DNA of 64,000 nt, from the NCBI RefSeq assembly GCF_002270415.1, contig NZ_NNRI01000022.1:868001-932000 (forward strand), read 5' to 3'. Source of the DNA: Mesorhizobium sophorae (GTDB taxonomy: Bacteria; Pseudomonadota; Alphaproteobacteria; Rhizobiales; Rhizobiaceae). Below are positions 17,694 through 25,904 of this stretch, in pieces. Made by a program: the position numbers and the translations under genes. The first letter of the stretch is position 1; every line of letters begins with the position of its first letter. A model generated the notes under the pieces. It saw nothing but the letters and a program-made list of their open reading frames with translations, was not told the DNA's origin and ran no database searches.

Positions 17694-18206
17694 ATGAGCC
17701 GCATGATTGAAAACACGCGCCGGCTGCTCGCCGCCAGCCTGCTGGTGCTGGCCGCATCCTGCTCGACCAGCAACACGCTGGCCCCTCCCACGCCCGACGT
17801 CACCAACGCCGAGGTTGCCGGCTTCCAGAACGTGCAGCCGGGCAGCGAGGAGGATTTTATCCTCAATGTCGGCCGCCGCATCTATTTCACGCAAGGTTCG
17901 GCCGCGCTCGATTCTGTCGCCAAGGCCACCCTTGACACCCAGATCGCCTGGTTGGCAAAGAATCCGCGCTGGCTGCTCAAGCTGCAGGGTTTCGCCGACG
18001 ATCCCGGCGCGAGCGAAACAGCGCTGTCGCAGAAGCGCGCCGATGCGGTGATGGACTATCTCGCCGCCGGCGGCATAGACCGCAACCGCATGTGGGCCAA
18101 GGGCTACGGCAAGGACAGGCTCGTCCGCGACTGCCCCAACTCCGCCTGCAGGTCGCAGAACCGCCGCGTTGTGTCTAATTTGCGCGATGAGAGGGACGAG
18201 TCGTAG
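17694..18206 (+). CDS. OmpA/Pal-like peptidoglycan-associated lipoprotein
   Basis: 170 residues. The signal peptide ends in a lipobox (LAASC), so the cysteine at ~24 is lipidated. The C-terminal ~110 residues form an OmpA-like peptidoglycan-binding domain (IYFTQGSAALD, LQGFAD, ALSQKRADAVMDYL, GYGKDR). Alternative starts are ATG 17694 and ATG 17703. It sits immediately behind the L,D-transpeptidase gene, consistent with joint work on envelope anchoring. Two further cysteines (DCPNSAC) near the end could form a disulphide. Confidence 0.85.
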   Translation: MSRMIENTRRLLAASLLVLAASCSTSNTLAPPTPDVTNAEVAGFQNVQPGSEEDFILNVGRRIYFTQGSAALDSVAKATLDTQIAWLAKNPRWLLKLQGFADDPGASETALSQKRADAVMDYLAAGGIDRNRMWAKGYGKDRLVRDCPNSACRSQNRRVVSNLRDERDES

Positions 18207-18361
18207 GGGCTGCTGTTTTGCTTGTCACCAAATCAGAGTCTCACAACGCGACGACGGCATGGCTGCTTTGCGCCTCATGTCGGCCGAAGAGATTGGCTTA
18301 ACCGCTGTCACCGGCGCCACACCAGAGCGGGAATCTACCCGTCTCTGCACTCCTACCTGTA

Positions 18362-19156
18362 TCATCCGCCGCCGCCCGCTTTGGATTCCGGCATGACTTG
18401 CAGCAACGGCTGCGGCGACACTGCGATCTCTCCCGTGAAGGGCCGATCGTGGGCGAGAATCAAGAGAACGGATGCCGCCACGCCCGTCGCAAAACTTCCA
18501 AGAGCGATCGCCGATGCCATTCGGTTATCACTGTGAACGATCGCGATCGCGAGAAGAGCACAGAAGGCTTGCAGGATCAGGCAGGCCCACTTCGTGGGGT
18601 TGACTTGCGCGGAGCTGACGAGAACCCGTTGGCGACGCGCCTCGAAGGCGTCTTCAAGCCACCTCGTCATCTCGCGCTGCGCGATCTCCTGGCCGGGATT
18701 GCTTGGCGTCAAAGCCAGCGTCGTCCGCAGCGCCTCGTTAAGCGCAGGCGGGATTATGGTGACGGTCGCCGCGCCCTCGGCCATCAGTGGCCACTCCTGG
18801 CTCGTCGTTTCCTCGATATAGCTGTGCACCAGCGTCCGTAAGCGCGCCTCGGGCTCGCCCGGAAAGCTGCTCGCCAGAAGCACGACCGACCGCAATGCAC
18901 TGGCCTCGCGATTGACTGCCGCATTGGCGTGATCGTTGTCGCTCCAGACCTGAGCCGCGGTGAACGCCACAAACAAGCCAAAGATGATACCGAGCGGCGG
19001 CAACATGCCAGGCGAAAGCGCCTTGAATGACCGCGCCGTGGAGCCCACGGACAGAGCGGCGATGCCTTGGTGCAAGATGAACGCGACGATATAGGTGGCC
19101 CCGAACACGACGAGAGCCATCCAGGCGAGTGGAAGAGTATGCAACCAGCCACTCAT
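18362..19156 (-). CDS. DUF4239-type membrane protein
   Basis: 264 residues with membrane helices at about 10-32, 48-68, 188-205 and 213-233, and a soluble loop between the pairs. The loop has the conserved-looking NREASALRSVVLLASSFPG segment of DUF4239 proteins. Function is unknown. The gene converges with the lipoprotein gene, and 155 bases separate the two stops. Confidence 0.75.
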   Translation of the reverse strand: MSGWLHTLPLAWMALVVFGATYIVAFILHQGIAALSVGSTARSFKALSPGMLPPLGIIFGLFVAFTAAQVWSDNDHANAAVNREASALRSVVLLASSFPGEPEARLRTLVHSYIEETTSQEWPLMAEGAATVTIIPPALNEALRTTLALTPSNPGQEIAQREMTRWLEDAFEARRQRVLVSSAQVNPTKWACLILQAFCALLAIAIVHSDNRMASAIALGSFATGVAASVLLILAHDRPFTGEIAVSPQPLLQVMPESKAGGGG

Positions 19157-19539
19157 AGTAGCGCCTGCCCTCCTGAGAATTCGTCGTCAGGCGTTTGTAA
19201 GGCCGTCGTTCCACTCGTGGCAATGCCACTGTGTTCCATGCACGGGTGCAATCAGCTGCCCACGCCGGTCGAAAGACCAGCTTTATAAGCGCGTCGCAGG
19301 GAGCAATCGCCAATGCCAGAAGCCTAGAGGTACAGCGTCTCCCGATATTTGGGGGCACATGGACGCGGTAGCGCGAAAGATCCGGGACGTCGAGAAAGTG
19401 GTGGCGGAGGTCGTCAAGCATTGCCGACGCATGAGCGGCGCGGGGGCGGGGCGGATGATAGCGAGGTTATCAGAGCGTTGCCAAGGAACCCTACGGTGAG
19501 GTCGACCGGGCAAAAGTGGGGGACAGGAGGCGGCAAGCC
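19157..19539. other. Gene-free boundary of the accessory island
   Basis: No convincing gene. The stretch should hold the promoter of the DUF4239 gene. From about 19500 the sequence changes to the less GC-rich island. No inverted repeats, integrase or tRNA gene that would mark an attachment site was found. Confidence 0.4.
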
Positions 19540-21084
19540 CTAACGTGTATCCATGATTTTGCCGACCTGCTCTTTACTCAGCGGCGTATCGGCTTTGCCT
19601 TTGCGAAAATGGCTTCGCATGATGCCGTATTTGATGCCGATTTCTGAAACGACTTGGTCGATGTCGGATTTCAGGTCTTCCTTCTTGGCACGGCCAACAA
19701 TGGTGACGATGGCTGAACGGTAATATTCCGCGAGGTTTAGGATGACGGATTCTAGGTACGACGGCATTTGGCCGGCATGCACTAACTGGTTTCTTGCCCG
19801 GTAAACGCGGTGGATCTGCCATCGCACGCGGTCGTAGTGGTCATCCATAGTGCTATTGACCGCCTTGATGTTTTTGTAGTCCCGCTGGAGCTTGTAGACC
19901 CGGTGAAGAGCAAGGGGATTTTCCCCCAGAAGCTGGCACAAGGCAGTTTGGTGAGCCTCGTTCTCGGGGAGAAAGAGCAATTCGGCGAAAGCTTCTTGCC
20001 CGTGGGACTCAGTCTCCATCGATCTCGTGATCTTATTGAGCCGACTCCGATACCGAGGAAGCAGTTCATTGTAGGTCGCGATAACCTGGCGACGAGCATG
20101 TCGCATAACGATGCATGGAACGATCAGCTTGGCATAGTGCACGATCCGCGCCACCTCGCGTGGCTCGCTCAGCAAAACCTCAATCGCTGACCACAGAGAG
20201 ATCAGCCGGTTCTCCGGGTTGAAGGACGTGCGGGCCAAGGCTGCGGTCCGTATCGAGCTTATGAGGCGTTCAGTTGAGGGCTCATCAAAGTTGCCTGCGA
20301 TGTCCGCGGCATAGTTGCTGATAGTACGGGCTCGCGTAACGCGTCTCGTCCTTGCTCCGATGGAAGGTGGACGGGGCTTGTCGTCAAAAAAGTCGGATTT
20401 GGTGATTGCCCGACCGGTTTGAGCCCGGTGGAGGGTGACGTGCATTGTTTGCCCCCACTCGCAGTGCATTCCGTAAGGGTCGAGAAAGACAATGGCCCTT
20501 TGTGCACTCAGAACTTGATATGCAGAGTCCATCGCAGCTTCGGGGTCGAGCGTTTCTACTGACCATTCCAGCACTGAAGGCAGAACGTCGGCATTTGGGT
20601 TTTGATTTAGGGTGTTCTCGTAGGCGCTGCCGGTGACCCGCATTGACGCGTTGAATCCCAGACCGCGAAGGTAATTGCCCAGGTCGCGCGTCACGCCTAC
20701 CTGGACGACGTAACGATGATTTTTTCCATCGAAGGTTTTGAGAAACTTTTCGAGCGTCTTGCGCCCCATCCTGACCACCGGACGCTCGAAGAACGTGTCC
20801 TCCACGACATGCCGGATGTAGTTTCGCTCGTACCCGAGATTGATCAGGTGCGAGCAGTAGAAACCAATCAGCTTTCGGTAGTCCATGCGCTGCTTAGGTT
20901 GGTCGAATAGTTCCAGAAGCAAACGCTCAATCGTCGCCTTGTAGTCGACCGCTACGAGTTTTTCGATGAGTTCGAGATGGGATGAGAAATCGTCGAGCGA
21001 GAAGCTGGTGCCAAGCAAGTCAATAGGGATTCGATTTCGTCTTCCGCCAAACTCTTTGCTGCCGGGTCCTTTTTGAAAGACCAC
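19540..21084 (-). CDS. HEPN-like protein, main reading frame of a frameshifted gene
   Basis: The frame encodes up to 514 residues, but only from about residue 24 (LGTSFSLDDF) does it read like protein; before that the true frame is the overlapping one at 20952-21410. The C-terminal helical domain contains RARNQLVHAG (R431, H436), matching the Rx4-6H active-site motif of HEPN RNases. A preceding FNPENRLISLWSAIEVLL segment resembles the Apea/HEPN superfamily seen in abortive-infection proteins. Codon and base use is less GC-rich than its neighbours, suggesting acquisition by transfer. It lies behind a PD-(D/E)XK-like gene on the same strand. The family assignment is tentative. Confidence 0.6.
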   Translation of the reverse strand: MVFQKGPGSKEFGGRRNRIPIDLLGTSFSLDDFSSHLELIEKLVAVDYKATIERLLLELFDQPKQRMDYRKLIGFYCSHLINLGYERNYIRHVVEDTFFERPVVRMGRKTLEKFLKTFDGKNHRYVVQVGVTRDLGNYLRGLGFNASMRVTGSAYENTLNQNPNADVLPSVLEWSVETLDPEAAMDSAYQVLSAQRAIVFLDPYGMHCEWGQTMHVTLHRAQTGRAITKSDFFDDKPRPPSIGARTRRVTRARTISNYAADIAGNFDEPSTERLISSIRTAALARTSFNPENRLISLWSAIEVLLSEPREVARIVHYAKLIVPCIVMRHARRQVIATYNELLPRYRSRLNKITRSMETESHGQEAFAELLFLPENEAHQTALCQLLGENPLALHRVYKLQRDYKNIKAVNSTMDDHYDRVRWQIHRVYRARNQLVHAGQMPSYLESVILNLAEYYRSAIVTIVGRAKKEDLKSDIDQVVSEIGIKYGIMRSHFRKGKADTPLSKEQVGKIMDTR

Positions 21085-21410
21085 TTCATTTCTTCGATGA
21101 TCGGGTCGAGGACAGCATGTGGAACGCGCTGATCTCGCACGTCATCTATCAGATCAAGGGCCTCGTGAACGCGAGCGATGGTATCAAGGGAATATACCCT
21201 GAAGCTTTCAAAGGTCGTCGGGGTCAGCATTTCGCTCATAAGCTGAGCCAACATCAGTATACCCCGGCTCCCGTCTGTATCAGGCCATTTGTCTTTTGGC
21301 AGACGCACAATTTGATCCCCAGCCGTTTGCGGCAGAGTATTGGCGAAGGTTCTCTTCTTCAAGTTGCGTTGGAGACTTTCCCTAGGCCTTCCGTCAAACT
21401 CGCACACCAT
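20952..21410 (-). pseudogene. N-terminal part of the frameshifted HEPN-like gene
   Basis: The frame starts at ATG 21410 (MVCEFDGRPRES) and is protein-like through DPAAKSLAEDEIESL, then becomes Ser/Thr/Pro-rich noise from about 21025 downward. At that point the 19540-21084 frame becomes protein-like. A -1 shift near 21015-21030 would join DEIES to DLLGTSFSL and give one protein of ~620 residues. It is either a real mutation, a recoding event or an assembly error. Confidence 0.55.
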
Positions 21411-21692
21411 CTGCGTCTGAGCGGCAGGTGAAATTATTGCCGGTGAGCTATCCGCCCTTGCGACGGTTGGCTAGAAATTCACTTGGGTGCGACCCGGTAC
21501 AAAAAAGCTGTCGCCCACCTCATCTTCAACCAGGAGGAATCGGCTGCCGCTCTCCACCTCAATTCTGGGATTGGGACATGCAAATGGCCCTACATACGCT
21601 CATCAAGGAATAAAACTGACCGCCTCTGCTGTCCTTTCCGACTTTCCGCCGCTCGGTTACGAGGTGCTGGACTGGAACCGATTCCCGCGATG

Positions 21693-22931
21693 CTATCCGG
21701 GGATGTCGAAAAGCATCAGAGTGACGACAACCTCTTTGGCGGTGTCGCTCTGGTTAGCAAGGATGAACCGAAAGCGCGTTTCGCCTTCCTTCACCGGTCC
21801 GCGCCGGTACTGCGGGTGCGCCTCAACAGCAGCCTTCGCGCTTTCGATCACTGCGCTGAAATCCTTATTCCGATTGAAGACGATGATCGCAGTCTTCGTG
21901 TCCCGCCAAGTGACGTAGGAAAGCAGCTGATCGATCGTCTCTATCATCACCTTTTCGCCGCGCCATATCTTGCACTCAGCGATGAAAATGTTGGCGTTTT
22001 CAGAGCGCACCAGAATGTCGGTCTTTCCCGCTGCATTGAAAGTTTCGCCGGTGGCGCCGCCCTCATATTGACCGTTCAGCTGGACTAAGTAGTGAGAACG
22101 AATGTCTTCTTCGCCCATCCCCTTAAAGGCGTTAGGGCTTCGCTCCATCACGGTTGTCATGTTCTCGATGATGCCCAGAATGTGCCTGTAGTCAGCCTCG
22201 TCAATCGTTGGCTCAGGTTTGAAGGGAGCGCCCGCCGCTGGCTTGGCTACCACAGGAGCAATCTTTCGCCTAACCTCGGACGCACGATAGGTCGTCGGTG
22301 CATCCGCGCGCTTCTTCATCGGAAAGCCAAGGGCGGCGACTGTTCCTTTCTGTTGGAGGAGTGAGGCTTTGCGCTGCTCTATCCAGTGCCTGACGGTCTG
22401 GTCGATTTCAGCGGGCACGTTCTGGAGGTCATGCCCAATCTGCTCGAGATGCTGACGGATTTCGGCGATCGCTCCATCAATGTCAGCACGAATTCGTTGC
22501 TGGTCGCGCCCAGCCGTCCGGAAGTGAAGCACAAGTTGGTCGGCTCCGACATCCGCTCGAAGGCCTGATAGGGTGCGTCGAGAAGGCTCAAAGCGAAAAA
22601 TGTCCCTATCGCCCCTGAATGGCAGGTGGAATACAACAAAATGCTCTTTCACCTTTTGCTCGCGTTCGTTGAACGGGCTGAAACCATAGTCATCAAATCG
22701 ACTTGGCCTGCGGGTCGACTCGACCTCCTTTTCGTCAACCCAGACCTCATCCGTGAGCAGGACGGGTACATCGAGGGCATATTCGGCTAGAATGATGCCG
22801 ACCAAATGGTCGGTGCTGTTGTTCAGCAGCTCGTTCTCCGTGAAGCGGCCAGCTCGTTCGACAGCATGCTGGGGATATCCACGCGCAATATCAAAAACGC
22901 TGTTCCCATTGAAAAGAACTTCCTCAGTCAT
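21693..22931 (-). CDS. PD-(D/E)XK nuclease-like protein
   Basis: 412 residues; ATG at 22931 after a GAGGGC site. The C-terminal ~150 residues hold a nuclease-fold core: EEDIRSHYLVQLN (helix with Glu), GKTDILV (D305), then IFIAECKIWRG (E319, K321), giving D-x13-E-x-K, and a following QLLSYVTWRDTK helix/strand. The first ~230 residues are of unknown fold and include a helical middle (QRIRADIDGAIAEIRQHLEQI). Restriction-like nucleases of this type are common in defence loci. The gene is less GC-rich than its surroundings and shares strand and island with the HEPN-like gene 282 bases downstream. Confidence 0.7.
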   Translation of the reverse strand: MTEEVLFNGNSVFDIARGYPQHAVERAGRFTENELLNNSTDHLVGIILAEYALDVPVLLTDEVWVDEKEVESTRRPSRFDDYGFSPFNEREQKVKEHFVVFHLPFRGDRDIFRFEPSRRTLSGLRADVGADQLVLHFRTAGRDQQRIRADIDGAIAEIRQHLEQIGHDLQNVPAEIDQTVRHWIEQRKASLLQQKGTVAALGFPMKKRADAPTTYRASEVRRKIAPVVAKPAAGAPFKPEPTIDEADYRHILGIIENMTTVMERSPNAFKGMGEEDIRSHYLVQLNGQYEGGATGETFNAAGKTDILVRSENANIFIAECKIWRGEKVMIETIDQLLSYVTWRDTKTAIIVFNRNKDFSAVIESAKAAVEAHPQYRRGPVKEGETRFRFILANQSDTAKEVVVTLMLFDIPG

Positions 22932-23280
22932 TGCTTGCCCTCACCACGGCGAGTTTTAGAGCAGAATATCACGAGCACCAGGGCAACCAGAGGAAATGCG
23001 TTACTTTGGCCGAAGTTATTCACGGCTAAACTTGCCGGGATGGGTACGGTCCGGGGCGAAAGCTGGCCTGACTTTACCGTCCCGCCGTCGTTTTTCGTAG
23101 CCAGAAGCCGTCAGTCCGCAAACGGCCCTATCAAGACGTTCGGCATGTAGCCGGTCAGCGCTACTGGCCCTAGTAGACCCTGCGATTTCTCGCGCACGTG
23201 CCAAGTTCCGCCCCCTCGCATTAACCATTCGTTAACCATTCACTCGCTAGCGTTTACCTATCAGTAAGGATTCGCCGCCA
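22932..23280. other. Intergenic region between the island and minC
   Basis: This carries the promoter of the nuclease-like gene on one side and the minCDE control region on the other, including the CtrA box. There is no gene in it. Confidence 0.6.
23221..23235 (+). promoter_or_regulatory. Perfect CtrA-binding site upstream of minC
   Basis: TTAACCATTCGTTAA is an exact TTAA-N7-TTAA, the full CtrA box of Alphaproteobacteria, ending 46 bases before the minC start codon. CtrA control of min genes has been reported in Sinorhizobium meliloti, so cell-cycle-phased expression is likely. Confidence 0.75.
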
Positions 23281-24111
23281 GTGACTTTTGCCGCTCCCCT
23301 CGAGGCCAAATCCATTCGCTTTCGCGCCCGCTCGTTCGTCGCGTTCACGCTGACGCCGGAGGCGCCTTTGGGTGCCTGGCTGGAGGGGCTCGATCACTGG
23401 ATCGGCAACTCGCCCGGCTATTTCAGCGGCCGGCCGGTGCTGCTCGATCTGAACACGCTGAAGCCGCAGCCAAGCGATATCGCGGCGCTGGTGGCGGAAC
23501 TCGCCACGCGCGGCATTCGCATCTATGCCATCGAGCTCGAAGGGGCCGCGCTTGGCGCCGAATTGCCGCCGGTGCTGGTCGGCGCCAAGGAGGCGACGAC
23601 CGATGGTTTGCTGCCCGGCCGCAAGGCGAGGGCGGACGAGAAGGCCGAGGGCAAGGCGCCAGAGGTTCGCGCGGACGCGGAACGCGCAGGTGCCGGACGC
23701 GCCGATGTGGGGCGCCCGCAGGCTGACAAGGTTGGCGCAAGCAAAGCAGGCGAGAGCGAGCCGCAGGTTGGGCACGAAGCTTCGGGCACGCTGATGATCA
23801 AGTCGCCGATCCGCTCCGGCCAGGCGATCGTGCATCCGCATGGCGATGTCATCGTGCTCGGCTCGGTCGCGTCCGGGTCGGAGATCATCGCGGCGGGCTC
23901 GATCCATGTCTACGGCACGCTGCGCGGGCGCGCTTCGGCGGGTGCGCTCGGCAACAAGGGCGCGCGCATCTTCTGCCGCCGCAACGAGGCCGAGCTTCTG
24001 GCGGTCGACGGCTGGTACGTGACTGCCGAGGAGATGGAAGGCGTTTCGCGCGGCAAGCCGATCCAGGCATTTCTCGACGGGGACGGGCTGCGCGTCGCGC
24101 CGCTCAGCTGA
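23281..24111 (+). CDS. minC: Septum-site inhibitor MinC
   Basis: 276 residues; GTG start at 23281 with AAGGA about 11 bases upstream. The N-terminal domain (about 1-100, with PLGAWLEGLDHWIGNSPGYF and a VLLDLNTLKP strand) inhibits FtsZ. A Lys/Glu/Ala-rich linker (~120-165) leads to the C-terminal beta-helix (SPIRSGQAIVHPHGDVIVLG, GSIHVYGTLRGRA), which binds MinD and copolymerises on the membrane. It opens the minCDE operon, which prevents division near the poles. Confidence 0.95.
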   Translation: MTFAAPLEAKSIRFRARSFVAFTLTPEAPLGAWLEGLDHWIGNSPGYFSGRPVLLDLNTLKPQPSDIAALVAELATRGIRIYAIELEGAALGAELPPVLVGAKEATTDGLLPGRKARADEKAEGKAPEVRADAERAGAGRADVGRPQADKVGASKAGESEPQVGHEASGTLMIKSPIRSGQAIVHPHGDVIVLGSVASGSEIIAAGSIHVYGTLRGRASAGALGNKGARIFCRRNEAELLAVDGWYVTAEEMEGVSRGKPIQAFLDGDGLRVAPLS

Positions 24112-24171
24112 CATTTGTTGCGGCCGGCAGGGCCGCTCGACCAACGACATAACAACAACGGAGGCATTTTC

Positions 24172-24987
24172 ATGGGCAAGGTAGTGGTGGTCACCTCGGG
24201 CAAGGGGGGCGTCGGCAAGACGACCTCGACGGCAGCCCTGGGCGCCGCGGTCGCCAAGACCGGCAAGAAGGTGGCCCTGGTCGATTTCGACGTCGGCCTG
24301 CGCAACCTCGACCTGATCATGGGCGCCGAACGCCGCGTGGTGTTCGACCTCGTCAACGTCATCCAGGGCTCGGCGAAACTTTCGCAGGCGCTGATCCGCG
24401 ACAAACGGGTGGAGACGCTGTTCCTGCTGCCGGCCTCGCAGACGCGCGACAAGGATGCGCTGACCGAGGACGGTGTCGGCGAGGTGATCGACAAGCTGCG
24501 CTCGGTGTTCGACTATGTGTTCTGCGACAGCCCGGCCGGCATCGAGCGCGGCGCGCAGCTCGCCATGCGCTTTGCCGACGAGGCGGTCATCGTCACCAAT
24601 CCGGAAGTGAGCTCGGTGCGCGATTCCGATCGCATCATCGGCCTGCTCGACGCTCGCACCTTGAGGGCAGAGCAGGGCGAGCAGATCGCCAAGCATGTGC
24701 TGGTCACGCGCTATGACGCGGCGCGCGCCTCGCGTGGCGAAATGCTGTCCATCGACGACGTGCTGGAGATCCTCTCGACGCCGCTGCTCGGGATCATTCC
24801 CGAGAGCCAGGATGTGCTCAGGGCCTCCAACCTCGGCTCGCCGGTGACGCTGTCTGAGCCGCTCAACGCCGCCGCCAAGGCCTATATCGACGCCGCCAGG
24901 CGGCTCGAGGGCGAGGACTTGCCCGTCGTCGTGCCGTTCGAACGCAAGGGTTTCCTCGATCGTCTTTTGGGAAGGAGGGCGGCATGA
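24172..24987 (+). CDS. minD: Septum-site-determining ATPase MinD
   Basis: 271 residues, the usual MinD length. The ATG at 24172 follows GGAGG. The deviant Walker A motif KGGVGKT (K11-T17) and DFDVGLRNLD are typical of MinD/ParA ATPases. The C-terminal amphipathic helix (FLDRLLGRRA) tethers the ATP dimer to the inner membrane and carries MinC. The stop overlaps the minE start by four bases. Confidence 0.97.
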   Translation: MGKVVVVTSGKGGVGKTTSTAALGAAVAKTGKKVALVDFDVGLRNLDLIMGAERRVVFDLVNVIQGSAKLSQALIRDKRVETLFLLPASQTRDKDALTEDGVGEVIDKLRSVFDYVFCDSPAGIERGAQLAMRFADEAVIVTNPEVSSVRDSDRIIGLLDARTLRAEQGEQIAKHVLVTRYDAARASRGEMLSIDDVLEILSTPLLGIIPESQDVLRASNLGSPVTLSEPLNAAAKAYIDAARRLEGEDLPVVVPFERKGFLDRLLGRRAA

Positions 24988-25256
24988 ACCTGCTCGACAT
25001 CTTCAAGCGGCGCTCCAGTGCGCCGGTGGCGCGCGAGCGGCTGCAGGTGCTGCTCGCCTATGAGCGCCGCAACCGCAGCCAGCCCGACCTCGTCTCCATC
25101 CTGCGCGAGGAGATCATGGCCGTGATCGCCAAGCATGTGCAGATCGACCAGGACTATCTGCAGGTCTCGATGGACCGCGGCGAGACCATGTCGACGCTGG
25201 AAATCGACATCCAGATCCCCAACAAGAGCGCCGTGCCGCTGGCAATGGCGGGCTGA
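24984..25256 (+). CDS. minE: Cell division topological specificity factor MinE
   Basis: 90 residues, start ATGA-overlapping minD. The N-terminal membrane-targeting and anti-MinCD helix (MNLLDIFKRR...ARERLQVLLAYERR) and the C-terminal dimerisation domain (LREEIMAVIAKHVQID) are both present. It stimulates MinD ATPase and drives pole-to-pole oscillation. Confidence 0.96.
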   Translation: MNLLDIFKRRSSAPVARERLQVLLAYERRNRSQPDLVSILREEIMAVIAKHVQIDQDYLQVSMDRGETMSTLEIDIQIPNKSAVPLAMAG

Positions 25257-25500
25257 TTTTTTACCCTCCCCTTGTGGGGAGGGTCGATCCGCAAAGCGGA
25301 TCGGGGCGGGGGATCGGCGCCAGGCACCCCCACCCGGACCTGCGGTCTCGTCTGCCGGGTCCCCGCTGCTGCGCAGCGTCCCGGCGTTCGCTGCCTTTCA
25401 TCGTGCCACCGGCACGATGAATTCGCTTCGCGAACCGATGGCTTACCCCCACAAGGGGGAGGTGGGGAGATCGCGCAGCGGTCGGGGAGGGGGCCTGCCA
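25257..25500. repeat. Palindromic repeat family C (two arms)
   Basis: ACCCTCCCC/GGGGAGGGT hairpin just after minE (about 25262-25283), followed by GATCCGCAAAGCGGATC, and a second related segment at about 25445-25490 (CCCCCACAAGGGGGAGG then GATCGCGCAGCGGTC). This is a rhizobial intergenic palindrome; the first hairpin may also end the min transcript. Confidence 0.6.
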
Positions 25501-25904
25501 CGCCGGCAAGCTTCCTCTGAATTCATTTGGGGGTCGAGCCTGTCCCCCACTTCCGTAGGGCGAGAAACCCACATTTTGTGGAGGGTCGGCGCCAACCCAC
25601 CTACGTTTGGTACCTCCACTTTTGGGGTAGCGTGGTCAGTCTCGCCTGCGGCAATCATCTTGCCGTATGGTAAGCCGGAATGAGACAAGTTTTCTCCGAG
25701 GCACCTCTGGAGCTCACGCGCGGCGGCGCGGGCTTTGCCACGAAAAATGGTGCGCGGCGGCGACTTCAGGCCACTGGACGCAAGCGAGAAATCCCCTAGT
25801 TTCAGCATTCTACAGGCGGGGCTTCCCATACGGAAGCCGCGGATGTAATGATACATTAGCATTTTGTTAAGTACTGGGTTGGGTATGGGTAGGGGAGTTC
25901 GGGC
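25501..25904. other. Intergenic region before the coiled-coil gene
   Basis: No convincing gene on either strand. It contains a hairpin (GGCTTCC at 25821-25827 with GGAAGCC at 25833-25839) and the small dyad ATGTAATGATACAT at 25844-25857, just upstream of the coiled-coil gene start, which may be a protein-binding site. Confidence 0.4.

Noticed and set aside
19157..23280. Integrative element with attachment sites around the nuclease island
   Set aside because: No integrase, tRNA gene or direct repeats at the ends were found; described only as an accessory island.
25262..25283. Intrinsic terminator after minE
   Set aside because: The hairpin is part of a repeat family and lacks a following T-run (the T-run precedes it), so it is listed as repeat only.
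25443..25862. A 139-codon minus-strand frame after minE
   Set aside because: It runs into the family C repeat, has no good ribosome-binding site and no recognisable family; treated as non-coding.
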